Shown: positions 25,080 through 33,749 of the stretch, piece after piece
Numbering within the stretch: the first letter of the stretch is position 1
Layout of the letters: every line of letters starts with the position of its first letter
Source: Chitinophaga pinensis
GTDB lineage: Bacteria; Bacteroidota; Bacteroidia; Chitinophagales; Chitinophagaceae
Direction: 5' to 3'
NCBI GenBank assembly: GCA_902167325.1
Contig: LR632930.1
Location: 3,348,001 to 3,412,000 of the forward strand
DNA length: 64,000 nt
Position numbers and translations under genes: made by a program
Notes under the pieces: generated by a model
Seen by the model: only the letters and a program-made list of their open reading frames with translations
Database searches by the model: none
Told to the model about the DNA's origin: nothing

Positions 25080-26936
25080 TCACTGTTTCACAAATCTCTC
25101 CTGCAACGCCCCATATTTCAACAGATATACCCCTGCAGGCAACGCTGCCACGTCGATCTTCGTTTCCGCGTGTACGGACTTTTCGACTTTTACCACCGCG
25201 CCCGTCATGCTGAAGATCCTGACTTCCTGCTTTGGTGTGAAATCTGCAGCGGGTATGCGCACGGTGAGCATACTGCTTACAGGGTTGGGCGAAAGCTCCA
25301 GCTGCAGGGTTTCCGCTTTCCCGGTACTGAATTTACGGGCTGCTGCGGTACCCTGATCTTCCAGCACCCAGCGCTGGTTGGGGGAGCCGGTAGTACCGTT
25401 GGCAGGGTAGAGGATCATCCGCGTGCCATCTGCCGTGCTGCTGCCCGGATTGTCGATGATGTACTGATTGCTCATGCTGCTGCGCAGGAGGTATTCGCCA
25501 TTGCCGGCAGATACCAGCTGCCATTGCTGGTTGATATTGGTGGAAACGGTGTACTGGATGAGTTGTACACCGGCGGTCTGGTTACTGTTGGCTACATCGA
25601 TGGCTTTGGAGCTGTTGCGGTTCACCAGCTGGTAGGCGCTTCCCTGCGGTACAAACTTCCACTGGAGGTGGTTGCCCATGCCGTTGGTGTATTGGGCGAT
25701 GTAGGCAAGGTTGGCTGTGCCTGCGTTCTCTACGGCGAGGTATTTACCGCTGTGTACATTGCGGATTTTGTACCAGTTGCCTGTTACACCGCCTCCGCCG
25801 CTACCGGCTGTGAAGGTGGTGGTTACCGGTGCCGCTGCCACGCCGAATATATCCGTTACCGTAACTCTTGCGGTGTAAGTGCCTGCCGCCAGTGTGCCGC
25901 TGATGATGGCGCTGCGTTTCTGAGGCAACACTTCTTCCACAGTAAGTACCACGCTGCCGCCTGCATTGAGGATCTCTACTTTGGAGCTGAGCTGTGGACT
26001 GCGGGTGTTGCTGTTGGTCCAGTTAACGGTGGTGCTGCCGCTGCTGTAACTGGCGTTTACGTTTGTGGTGAGTGCTGTGGTGAGGGTGGGGGTGGTGCCT
26101 TGTCCGGCTTGGTCGGGCAGGGTGAGGGTGCGCCCGGTGCCGAAGGCAGCGCTGGGTGTTACGTTGCCGCCATGTTCCATGAAGTGGGCATCTTCCGAGG
26201 CATCGAACCCGGCGTTGAAAGCGCGGTCGTAAATACCATTGCGGCCCGCATCGTTGGCATTGGCACTGAAGTAGCGGCTGGTAGACTTCTGCCATACACC
26301 GCTGGTATTAAGGTTCCAGCAGTCTTTGAAGAAGGCTTTGCGTACGAAGCGGCCATCGAACCGGGGATCGGTACCTACCCAGTTCTCCATGAAGGCGCCG
26401 CTGCCCGAACCAAGGAAGGTGGTGCGCTCAGGGATAGCCAGTGTGCTGGTATGGAACCATTGCTGGGTGTTGCCGTTCTGGACGAATGTGCCAATGAACA
26501 GTTCGCCGTTCCGTTTCCAGGAGCGGATCACGAAGGTGTACCACACGTTTAGCTGCCAGTTGTAAGGATTGATGGTTTTGGCCCCGTCGCCCTCGCCGCC
26601 GAAACGGCTGTAAATGGTACCGGACCCGAGGTAGGCCTGCCGGGCAAAGATGTTCCCTGCCGTATTAGGGTCCCACTGCGAGGCAATAAGGATTTTCGAC
26701 GAGCCGGAAGAACTGTCGGGCGTGTGCTGCAGACCGGCATAGCCGCCTGCCCAGTTAAACACCGAAAAGTACGACGTGTACGCCGTTTGGGTGATTTTTA
26801 CTTTCTGCAGTTTCAGCACTGCATCAGCAGGGAAACTGTACACCAGGTGCTGGGATGGCGCGGCGTTGCTGGATTGCGCACGGGCACCGGCGAAAGGGAG
26901 GCACAAGGCCGCCAGGAACAATAAGAGTAGTCGCAT
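25080..26936 (-). CDS. Secreted DUF3472 - ricin-type lectin - T9SS sorting domain protein
   Basis: The 618-residue protein has a signal peptide (residues 1-20), a DUF3472 domain (about 25-270) with YFSVFNWAGGYAGLQHTP and ASQWDP, an Ig/fibronectin-like segment (about 285-375), a beta-trefoil ricin-type lectin domain (about 385-520; repeated Q-W motifs HLQWKFVPQG, NQQWQLVSAG, NQRWVLEDQG) and a type IX secretion tail (about 545-618; LELSPNPVSSMLTVRI to LPAGVYLLKYG). It is secreted across the outer membrane and should bind carbohydrate through the trefoil; a catalytic role for DUF3472 is not established. Confidence 0.85.
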   Translation of the reverse strand: MRLLLLFLAALCLPFAGARAQSSNAAPSQHLVYSFPADAVLKLQKVKITQTAYTSYFSVFNWAGGYAGLQHTPDSSSGSSKILIASQWDPNTAGNIFARQAYLGSGTIYSRFGGEGDGAKTINPYNWQLNVWYTFVIRSWKRNGELFIGTFVQNGNTQQWFHTSTLAIPERTTFLGSGSGAFMENWVGTDPRFDGRFVRKAFFKDCWNLNTSGVWQKSTSRYFSANANDAGRNGIYDRAFNAGFDASEDAHFMEHGGNVTPSAAFGTGRTLTLPDQAGQGTTPTLTTALTTNVNASYSSGSTTVNWTNSNTRSPQLSSKVEILNAGGSVVLTVEEVLPQKRSAIISGTLAAGTYTARVTVTDIFGVAAAPVTTTFTAGSGGGGVTGNWYKIRNVHSGKYLAVENAGTANLAYIAQYTNGMGNHLQWKFVPQGSAYQLVNRNSSKAIDVANSNQTAGVQLIQYTVSTNINQQWQLVSAGNGEYLLRSSMSNQYIIDNPGSSTADGTRMILYPANGTTGSPNQRWVLEDQGTAAARKFSTGKAETLQLELSPNPVSSMLTVRIPAADFTPKQEVRIFSMTGAVVKVEKSVHAETKIDVAALPAGVYLLKYGALQERFVKQ

Positions 26937-27110
26937 GATGAAAGCGATTTTGGTTTATTACATGAAACGCACGGTAGCTGTCTCACTGCCGAAAAGCTAC
27001 AACCTGCGGGGCGCGGTGTCATAGCAGGCGGGTTTTAAATGACATTTGCATGTCAGGATGGGAGGGAGGTATCCGCTTTGATCAGCCCTCTGTTACATTG
27101 GGCTGACAAT

Positions 27111-28046
27111 TCACAGAGATGGCGGCCGCAGGAACTGAAGGTTCCTCCGTATACCGGCGTATTTGCTGCGCTTGAGCGGGCTTTTCCGGAAGATGCGTTT
27201 AAACTCTTCCTCCGTCAGCTCTTCCCATTGGGATGTGGTGAAGTTCAGTATCTCGGGGACGGGGGCGAAGGAGGCTTCTTCGTTGGCTTTGGCGAAACGG
27301 TTCCAGGGGCATACGTCCTGGCAGATGTCGCAGCCAAACATCCAGTCTGCAAACTGGCCCTGCATTTTGTCGGGTATAAGGGCGTCCTTCAGTTCAATGG
27401 TGTAATAGGATATGCACCGGCTGCCATCTACCACGGTAGGGGAAACGAGGGCGCCGGTAGGACAAGCCTCCAGGCAGCGGGTGCAGCTGCCGCAATAGTC
27501 GCCCGCAGCGCTGTCGTATACGAAAGGGATGTCTACGATAAGGGTGGCGATAAAGAAGAAAGAGCCGGCTTGTTTGTGGATGATATTCCCGTTTTTGCCG
27601 ATCCATCCCAGTCCGCTGCGCTGTGCCCAGGCGCGTTCCAGTACAGGGGCTGAATCCACGAATCCGCGGCCCTGTACATCGCCCCATTCTTCCCGCATGC
27701 GGGCCAGCAGGGTATTGAGCTTTTCACGGATCACCTCATGGTAATCGGCTCCATAGGCGTATTTAGCCACCTTTGGAGCGTCGGGCCGCTGCTGTTGTGA
27801 AGGGTAGTAATTGAGGAGGAGGGTGATGACGGAATGGGCACCGTCTACCAGCAGCCGGGGATCAATGCGTTTGTCGAAGTAATTCTCCATATACCGCATT
27901 TCTCCGTGCATGCCTTTATGAAGCCATTCCTCCAGCCTGAAGGCATCGTCGCTCAGTTGTTCGGCCTTTGCGATACCGCAATGGTTAAACCCCAGCTCAC
28001 GGGCCAGTTGCTTTACGAACACGGTATTTTTCTCCAATTGCTGCAT
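27111..28046 (-). CDS. queG: Epoxyqueuosine reductase QueG
   Basis: The 311-residue protein reduces epoxyqueuosine to queuosine in tRNA, using cobalamin and two 4Fe-4S clusters. The clusters are visible as CGSCTRCLEACP (about residues 188-199) and CDICQDVCP (about 238-246). GLGWIGKNG and the N-terminal GFNHCGIAKAE are family hallmarks. The E. coli protein has an extra C-terminal HEAT-like domain that is shortened here, as in other Bacteroidota. The gene is cytoplasmic and monocistronic. Confidence 0.92.
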   Translation of the reverse strand: MQQLEKNTVFVKQLARELGFNHCGIAKAEQLSDDAFRLEEWLHKGMHGEMRYMENYFDKRIDPRLLVDGAHSVITLLLNYYPSQQQRPDAPKVAKYAYGADYHEVIREKLNTLLARMREEWGDVQGRGFVDSAPVLERAWAQRSGLGWIGKNGNIIHKQAGSFFFIATLIVDIPFVYDSAAGDYCGSCTRCLEACPTGALVSPTVVDGSRCISYYTIELKDALIPDKMQGQFADWMFGCDICQDVCPWNRFAKANEEASFAPVPEILNFTTSQWEELTEEEFKRIFRKSPLKRSKYAGIRRNLQFLRPPSL

Positions 28047-28209
28047 GCAGCCGCAAAATTACACTTTTCCCGGCCGGTTGTTATGTAATCGGTGGGTTTT
28101 GTGCATCTGAAAGGCGTGCAGAGGGAATATTTTACCGGAAAAAGGGTTCCGGACCAGAAAAAGTATAATTTTATCGTCAATTTCAACCCGTATACCTAAG
28201 ACTACTGTA

Positions 28210-30228
28210 ATGCAACGAAAAATTGCCATCTTAATCCCCGCCCTGCTGATGTGGGCCTGTTTGCTTACCGCCCAGGATAAAACGCCCGTTAAATATGGCA
28301 AAGTAAGCCCGGAAGATTTTAAAGCCCGTTATGACATCGATACCGGTGCCGCTGCTGTGGTGATTGCCGACGTTGGCTCATCGGAGTTCGAATCCGGCCG
28401 GGAGTGGTTTATTCAGGTATTCAAGAAGCACCGCCGTGTACACATCCTCCGCAAAAGTGCCTACGACGAGGCCAATGTGAGTATCGACCTGCATTACCAG
28501 GGCAGCGCCGAGGAAACGCTCGCCAATCTCAAAGCCTGTGCCTATAACCTAGAAAACGGTAAGGTGGTGGAAACCAAACTGGAAAGTAAAGCAGTTTTCA
28601 CCGAGAAGCTGAGCCGGAATACCATCCGCAAAAAATTCACACTGCCCGCAGTACGCGAAGGCACCATCATCGAATATTCCTACACCATTAATTCCGAGTT
28701 CCCCACCTACCTGCGGCCCTGGGCTTTTCAGGAAGTAAGCATGCCGGTATTGTGGAGCGAATACGAAGTGTCGCTGCCGGAATACTACGAATACATCTTC
28801 CTCAGTCAGGGTTATAACACTTTCCATATCAAAAATGCGAAAGACGGCCGGAGGAGTTTCAGCTTCAACATGGCAGGGGCATCGTCTTCCTCACCCTCGC
28901 GCCACGTATCTGTTACCCCCGGAGTTACTACGCACCGCTGGGTTATGAAAGATGTGCCGCAGCTGAAAGAGGAAAGTTTTGTAACCACACTGGCCAACCA
29001 CATCAGTTACATCGAGTTCCAGCTGTCTGCCATCCGCTTCCCGGAATCCCCTGTGCGCCCTATCATGACCACCTGGCCTAAATTCATGGAGGAATTGGGT
29101 AAAGACGAAGACTATTCCGCAGAACTGACAAAGAGCAATAACTTCCTCGGAGATGAAGTGAAACGCCTTACGGCCGGTGCGCAGAACGAGAAAGAGAAAG
29201 CCAACCGCATCTTTGCTTTCGTGCGTGATCAGTTCACCTGTACCGATCATTCCGCGATATGGAAAAGCCAGTCACTCAAAACCACCTTTACGAAGAAGAA
29301 CGGGAATGTGTCGGATATCAATATCCTGCTGACGGCCATGCTCCGCGAGGCGAACCTGAATGCCAACCCCGTGTTGCTGAGTACCCGCAGCCATGGTAAA
29401 ATGTATGCCATGTACCCCATCCGCAATAAGCTCAACTACACTATTGTAAGTGTGATGACCGATGGGGAAGAAGTGTTCCTCGATGCCACCCGCCCGTTCC
29501 TCGGCTTCGGCAAACTGCACGCTTCCTGCTACAACGGCGCTGCGAGGAAAGTAAACGAATCTGCCGATCTGCTGGTCTTCGAAGCGGATTCACTGTTTGA
29601 AAAGTCAGCAGCGGGCGTATTCATTGCACCCGATGATAAAGGCAATCTGAAAGGCCACTTCCAACGCCAGTATACCTTCTTCGAATCGTACGACGCCCGC
29701 GCCCGCATCCGGGAGAAAGGACAGGAGGTGTTCTTTAAAGATCTCGCGAAAGGCTTTGTGGCAGACATTGAACTGTCTAACGGAAAGCTGGGAGAACTGG
29801 ACAACTTCGGAAAGCAACTGGTGGTGGACTATGACTTCAGGCTCAATAGTACCGACGAAAGCGGTATGATGTACCTGCATCCCATGTTCTCCGAATCGCT
29901 GCGTAACAACCCCTTTAAATCGGAAGACCGTAAATACCCGATAGAAATGCCAGCGGTAACAGATTACAACTATACCCTGACGCTCAAACTGCCCGACGAC
30001 TGCACGTTCGAAGAGGTGCCTAAATCCACCATCGTTAAGTTTAATGACGGAGAAGGCATCTTCCAGTATCTCGTACAGCAGAATGGGAACGAGCTGATGA
30101 TGCGCTCGCGCCTGAAGTTTACCCGCGCGCTCTATGACGCAGAAGAATACCAGCCACTCCGCGAATTCTTCGACGTAGTGGTAAAGAAACACGCAGAACA
30201 GGTTGTCATCAAGAAGAAAAAAGCATGA
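28210..30228 (+). CDS. DUF3857/transglutaminase-like protein with degenerate catalytic site
   Basis: The 672-residue exported protein (signal residues 1-21, QDK after cleavage) has DUF3857 (about 50-210; FKKHRRVHILRKSAYDEANV) and a transglutaminase-like region (about 290-440). At the position of the nucleophile Cys it has NGNVSDINILL instead of GDCK, so Cys is Val, and the His is Tyr in KLNYTIVSV; only the Asp in VFLDATRPF remains. It is thus probably non-catalytic. The stop overlaps the start of the active paralog by four bases (ATGA), so the two proteins are translationally coupled and may work together. Confidence 0.85.
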   Translation: MQRKIAILIPALLMWACLLTAQDKTPVKYGKVSPEDFKARYDIDTGAAAVVIADVGSSEFESGREWFIQVFKKHRRVHILRKSAYDEANVSIDLHYQGSAEETLANLKACAYNLENGKVVETKLESKAVFTEKLSRNTIRKKFTLPAVREGTIIEYSYTINSEFPTYLRPWAFQEVSMPVLWSEYEVSLPEYYEYIFLSQGYNTFHIKNAKDGRRSFSFNMAGASSSSPSRHVSVTPGVTTHRWVMKDVPQLKEESFVTTLANHISYIEFQLSAIRFPESPVRPIMTTWPKFMEELGKDEDYSAELTKSNNFLGDEVKRLTAGAQNEKEKANRIFAFVRDQFTCTDHSAIWKSQSLKTTFTKKNGNVSDINILLTAMLREANLNANPVLLSTRSHGKMYAMYPIRNKLNYTIVSVMTDGEEVFLDATRPFLGFGKLHASCYNGAARKVNESADLLVFEADSLFEKSAAGVFIAPDDKGNLKGHFQRQYTFFESYDARARIREKGQEVFFKDLAKGFVADIELSNGKLGELDNFGKQLVVDYDFRLNSTDESGMMYLHPMFSESLRNNPFKSEDRKYPIEMPAVTDYNYTLTLKLPDDCTFEEVPKSTIVKFNDGEGIFQYLVQQNGNELMMRSRLKFTRALYDAEEYQPLREFFDVVVKKHAEQVVIKKKKA

Positions 30229-32144
30229 TCCGGATACTGACTATATTGACAGGCCTGCTGGCCACCATGAGCGCTTTTGCGGCAGATCCGCAATACCCCG
30301 TGAGCGCTATCCCTGCCGGGCTGCTTAAAGACGCCATCGCTGTTCAGCGAGAAGAAGTGCTGACGGTTAAGATCGTGGATACCCGCGATGTACGGATGGT
30401 GCACCGGGTGGTGGTTACCATCCTGAATGAGAATGGTGATAAATTCGGCGGACTCAGCGAAGGATACGATAAGTACCGTGAGATAAAAGACATCAGCGGT
30501 GTGCTCTACGATGCACAGGGCAATCAGCTCCGTAAACTGAAACAGAGTGAGATCCGCGACGGAAGCGCCGTGAGCGATAACAACCTCATGGATGATAACC
30601 GTATCAAAACCCATCACTTCTACCACAAGGTATATCCTTACACGGTAGCCTACGAAGTGGAGTACCGGCATCGCTTTACGGCCAGTCTGCCCAACTGGGT
30701 GCCGCAGGGCGGGTACCAGTATGCAGTAGAACAAAGCCGGCTGGAGGTAAGCGTTCCCGAAGACTACGACCTGCGTTTCCGGCAGTATCGCTATAACGGC
30801 GAACCTGCGAAGCGTACGGAGAAAGGGTCCAAAGTACTGACGTGGGAAGTGAAGGGCCTCCCCGCGCTCACTAAAGAGCAGTTTACAGGCCCGTGGCGGG
30901 AACAAACAACGGTTGTGTATCTGGCACCCAGCAGCTTTTCTTTTGCGGCTTACGATGGCAGTATGAGCACCTGGGAAGATTTTGCAAAGTTCCAGTCGGT
31001 CCTCAACGAAGGGCGTGGTGTATTGCCCGATAACATTAAGGCAGTGGTAGCGAAAACAATTGCCGGTGCCACCACGGATGCAGAAAAGATCCGGCTGCTA
31101 TACAACTATATGCAGCAGAATACCCGGTACATCAGCATTCAATTGGGCATCGGCGGCTGGCAGCCTTTTGATGCTGCTTATGTGGCCGCTAAAGGGTACG
31201 GCGACTGTAAAGCACTTTCCAACTACATGAAAGCCCTGCTGGCTGAAGCCGGCATCCGCTCGCATTATACCCTCGTGAAAGCAGGTGAAGGGGCAACTGA
31301 TTTTATGGAAGACTTTACGGTAGACCAGTTCAACCACATTATCCTTTGTGTGCCAGGGACAAAAGACACCACCTGGCTGGAATGCACCAGCCAAACCGCT
31401 CCCGCAGGCTATCTGGGCAGCTTCACGAACGACAGGCCCGTACTGCTGGTAACCGAAACAGGTGGCAAACTGGTACGCACGCCCATATACACCGCAGCAC
31501 AGAACCTGCAGCTCCGCAATATCACTGCAGAAGCCGATGAGGCAGGTAACCTCAAAGTGGCCAGTAAAACACGGTACACCGGCCTGCAGCAGGACGATTA
31601 CCACAGCCTCATGAGCTACCTCAGCAAGGAAAAGCAACTGGAATACGTGAAAGGGCGCCTGAGCCTGCCCAGCTTCGACATCCGCCAGCTGGACTATAAA
31701 GCCCATCCCGATGCACGGCCCGTTCCTGAAATAGAGGAGTCGCTGGATCTGACGGTGCCTAATTACGCATCCGTAACCGGTAAGCGGCTGTTTATTACTC
31801 CTAACATCCTTAACCGCCATCAGGGTAAACTAACGGCCGAATCAGCCCGCAAGTCTGATATATACATCCGCACACCTTACCGGGATGCCGATACCGTTCA
31901 GATAGCCGTGCCTCCAGGGTACCTGCCCGAATCATTGTTTCCCGAAGTAAAGCTGAACACGCGCTTTGGCTCATATTACGCGAAGGTTACCATAGAAGGG
32001 AACAGGATCCGGTACATCCGGCAGGTAGAGATGAAAGCAGGGCGCTACCCTGCAGCGGAATACCCGGCGCTGGAAGAATTCTTTAATCAAATGTACAAGT
32101 CTGACCGAAGCAGAGTAGTGCTGGTCAAAAAGGAAGCATCATAA
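30225..32144 (+). CDS. DUF3857/transglutaminase protein with catalytic Cys-His
   Basis: The 639-residue exported protein (signal residues 1-19) has DUF3857 (about 45-220) and a transglutaminase core (about 270-390). The nucleophile is in GYGDCKALSNYMKALL (Cys near residue 328), the His in DQFNHIILCV (near residue 369), and the third residue is Glu in WLECTSQT where Asp is usual. It could cross-link or hydrolyse periplasmic peptides. It is coupled to the upstream degenerate paralog by an ATGA overlap and followed by a terminator. Confidence 0.85.
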   Translation: MIRILTILTGLLATMSAFAADPQYPVSAIPAGLLKDAIAVQREEVLTVKIVDTRDVRMVHRVVVTILNENGDKFGGLSEGYDKYREIKDISGVLYDAQGNQLRKLKQSEIRDGSAVSDNNLMDDNRIKTHHFYHKVYPYTVAYEVEYRHRFTASLPNWVPQGGYQYAVEQSRLEVSVPEDYDLRFRQYRYNGEPAKRTEKGSKVLTWEVKGLPALTKEQFTGPWREQTTVVYLAPSSFSFAAYDGSMSTWEDFAKFQSVLNEGRGVLPDNIKAVVAKTIAGATTDAEKIRLLYNYMQQNTRYISIQLGIGGWQPFDAAYVAAKGYGDCKALSNYMKALLAEAGIRSHYTLVKAGEGATDFMEDFTVDQFNHIILCVPGTKDTTWLECTSQTAPAGYLGSFTNDRPVLLVTETGGKLVRTPIYTAAQNLQLRNITAEADEAGNLKVASKTRYTGLQQDDYHSLMSYLSKEKQLEYVKGRLSLPSFDIRQLDYKAHPDARPVPEIEESLDLTVPNYASVTGKRLFITPNILNRHQGKLTAESARKSDIYIRTPYRDADTVQIAVPPGYLPESLFPEVKLNTRFGSYYAKVTIEGNRIRYIRQVEMKAGRYPAAEYPALEEFFNQMYKSDRSRVVLVKKEAS

Positions 32145-32150
32145 AAAGCA

Positions 32151-32177
32151 AAGGGCGCCCGGTGAAGGCGCCCTTTT
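32151..32177. terminator. Terminator between convergent genes
   Basis: AAGGGCGCC at 32151-32159 pairs with GGCGCCCTT at 32167-32175, followed by T on the plus strand and preceded by a run of A (T on the minus strand). Confidence 0.85.
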
Positions 32178-32200
32178 GATGTATGTACTTTTTGCATTAC

Positions 32201-33460
32201 TTACTTTTCCCGTACGCTCACGGATATGTGCCTGTCGAGCTTCCTTTCTTCATCCGGCGCATCGGCAGCGGCTTTAGCGAACTGACTGCCATATCCTTCC
32301 GCACCCTGCAATTGCACGGGCTTCACGTTTGCGGCTGAGAGCGATGTTACCACTGCGGTGGCGCGCTCCTGCGAAAGTTGCAGGTTCTTCTTCGCATCGC
32401 CCGTAGCGTCGGTGTATCCCCCTATCTTGATCTTTGCTTTGGGGAACGCATTGAGGATGGCAGCGAGGTTATTGATCTGCACCTGGCTTTCCTGCGTGAT
32501 CTGCGCAGAGCCGGTATGGAAGTTCAGGTTATCGAAATCGAACCACACATCTTTCCCTGCCACCGCATTCGGGTCCTGCAGGAACTGTACCAGCTTATCT
32601 TCGATTCCGCCTTTATAAGCGTCGAGCACTTTACCGTCCGGCAGCGTTACTTTGATAGACTCGCGTACCATCGGGGCTGCCGGCGCAGCAGGCACTGTTT
32701 CCTGCGTAACAACGAGACTGTCCTGTTCCACCATGGCAACGGTATCCTTTTTATCGCCACAGCCCCTCAGCAGCCACCATAGCAGCAGGATGGCGGCTAT
32801 AGCAATGATGAGGTAAGTAATCCATTTACCACCGCCGGAAGCGGCTTCTTCGGCATGGTGCCCAACGGTATTGGCGGCACTTTTTAAGTTACCGGTGAGG
32901 GAAGAGAGTTTGTTGCCAATATCACCGAGGCTGCCTACACCCAGCAGGCTGGCAAGGCCAAGGCCGGAGGGCACGGCAGCAAGAATTTTATCTTTCTGGC
33001 TGTTCAGCAGTTCGAGGATGCCGGAAGCGCCCAGTCCGCTGGATTCCGCATGCTTCCCGATCACTCCCAGCGAAGCCGGAGCGGCAGTTTGCAGTAATGT
33101 GTCGGCAGATTGCGGACGGATGCCCGCGTAGGACGCAATAGCACCCGCCATACTGGGGGCATTACTGCCGAAGAGGGTACGCAGGTAGTCGGAGCCTTTT
33201 GCCAGCAGGCCTGCCGGAAGCCCGCCGCCAAGGTCGGAAACCTGCGAAAAGGAGGAGCCTGCCGCCTCTTTGATCATACTCACCAGTCCGCCCGCATCGC
33301 CCGATCCCGCTTTCTGCAGCAGTCCGGTTAGTATAGCCGGAACAATACCGCCCATGGCTTTTTGCACGCCGGCTTCGCTTTCGCCCAGCTGTGCAGCCGC
33401 TTTACCGGCAAAATCATTGTTGAACAGATTTTTGAGGGTCTCTATGAGGTCAAACGCCAT
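32201..33460 (-). CDS. DUF937 - membrane anchor - OmpA domain protein
   Basis: The 419-residue protein begins with a DUF937 domain (about 1-150; LNNDFAGKAAAQLGESE-type start, GGIVPAILTGLLQKAG), has no cleavable signal, then one membrane helix (about 215-232; YLIIAIAAILLLWWLL) and a C-terminal OmpA peptidoglycan-binding domain (about 300-415; IKIGGYTDATGDAKKNLQLS and RATAVVTSL). The topology implied is cytoplasmic DUF937 and periplasmic OmpA, linking the inner membrane to the cell wall. DUF937 has no known biochemical function. Confidence 0.85.
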   Translation of the reverse strand: MAFDLIETLKNLFNNDFAGKAAAQLGESEAGVQKAMGGIVPAILTGLLQKAGSGDAGGLVSMIKEAAGSSFSQVSDLGGGLPAGLLAKGSDYLRTLFGSNAPSMAGAIASYAGIRPQSADTLLQTAAPASLGVIGKHAESSGLGASGILELLNSQKDKILAAVPSGLGLASLLGVGSLGDIGNKLSSLTGNLKSAANTVGHHAEEAASGGGKWITYLIIAIAAILLLWWLLRGCGDKKDTVAMVEQDSLVVTQETVPAAPAAPMVRESIKVTLPDGKVLDAYKGGIEDKLVQFLQDPNAVAGKDVWFDFDNLNFHTGSAQITQESQVQINNLAAILNAFPKAKIKIGGYTDATGDAKKNLQLSQERATAVVTSLSAANVKPVQLQGAEGYGSQFAKAAADAPDEERKLDRHISVSVREK

Positions 33461-33749
33461 AAAAGAGTGTTTTGGTGATGATACAATTCGGATGTAACTG
33501 ATTTATAACACTTATCTCACTCCACAGTTCATTACGGCTGGTGAATTAACACTTCTGTCCCTGCAAGCCCTTCAGAATGAAATAAATAGACAAAATAGCA
33601 GGTATTACACATATGAACTGAAATTAATGCAGTCCGGGAAGGTTTTAGCTGTCAACCTGACGGATTGTAATGCCTTGGTTCGGGATTTGATCCACCTGAA
33701 CAAATCAAAACACCAACCGTTAACCTTAAAGGAGTAAAAGTAGAAATAT

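Noticed and set aside
25170..26552. Plus-strand 460-codon ORF
   Set aside because: It is antisense to the DUF3472-ricin protein; composition (Ala, Gly, Cys, Val rich) is typical of a shadow frame.
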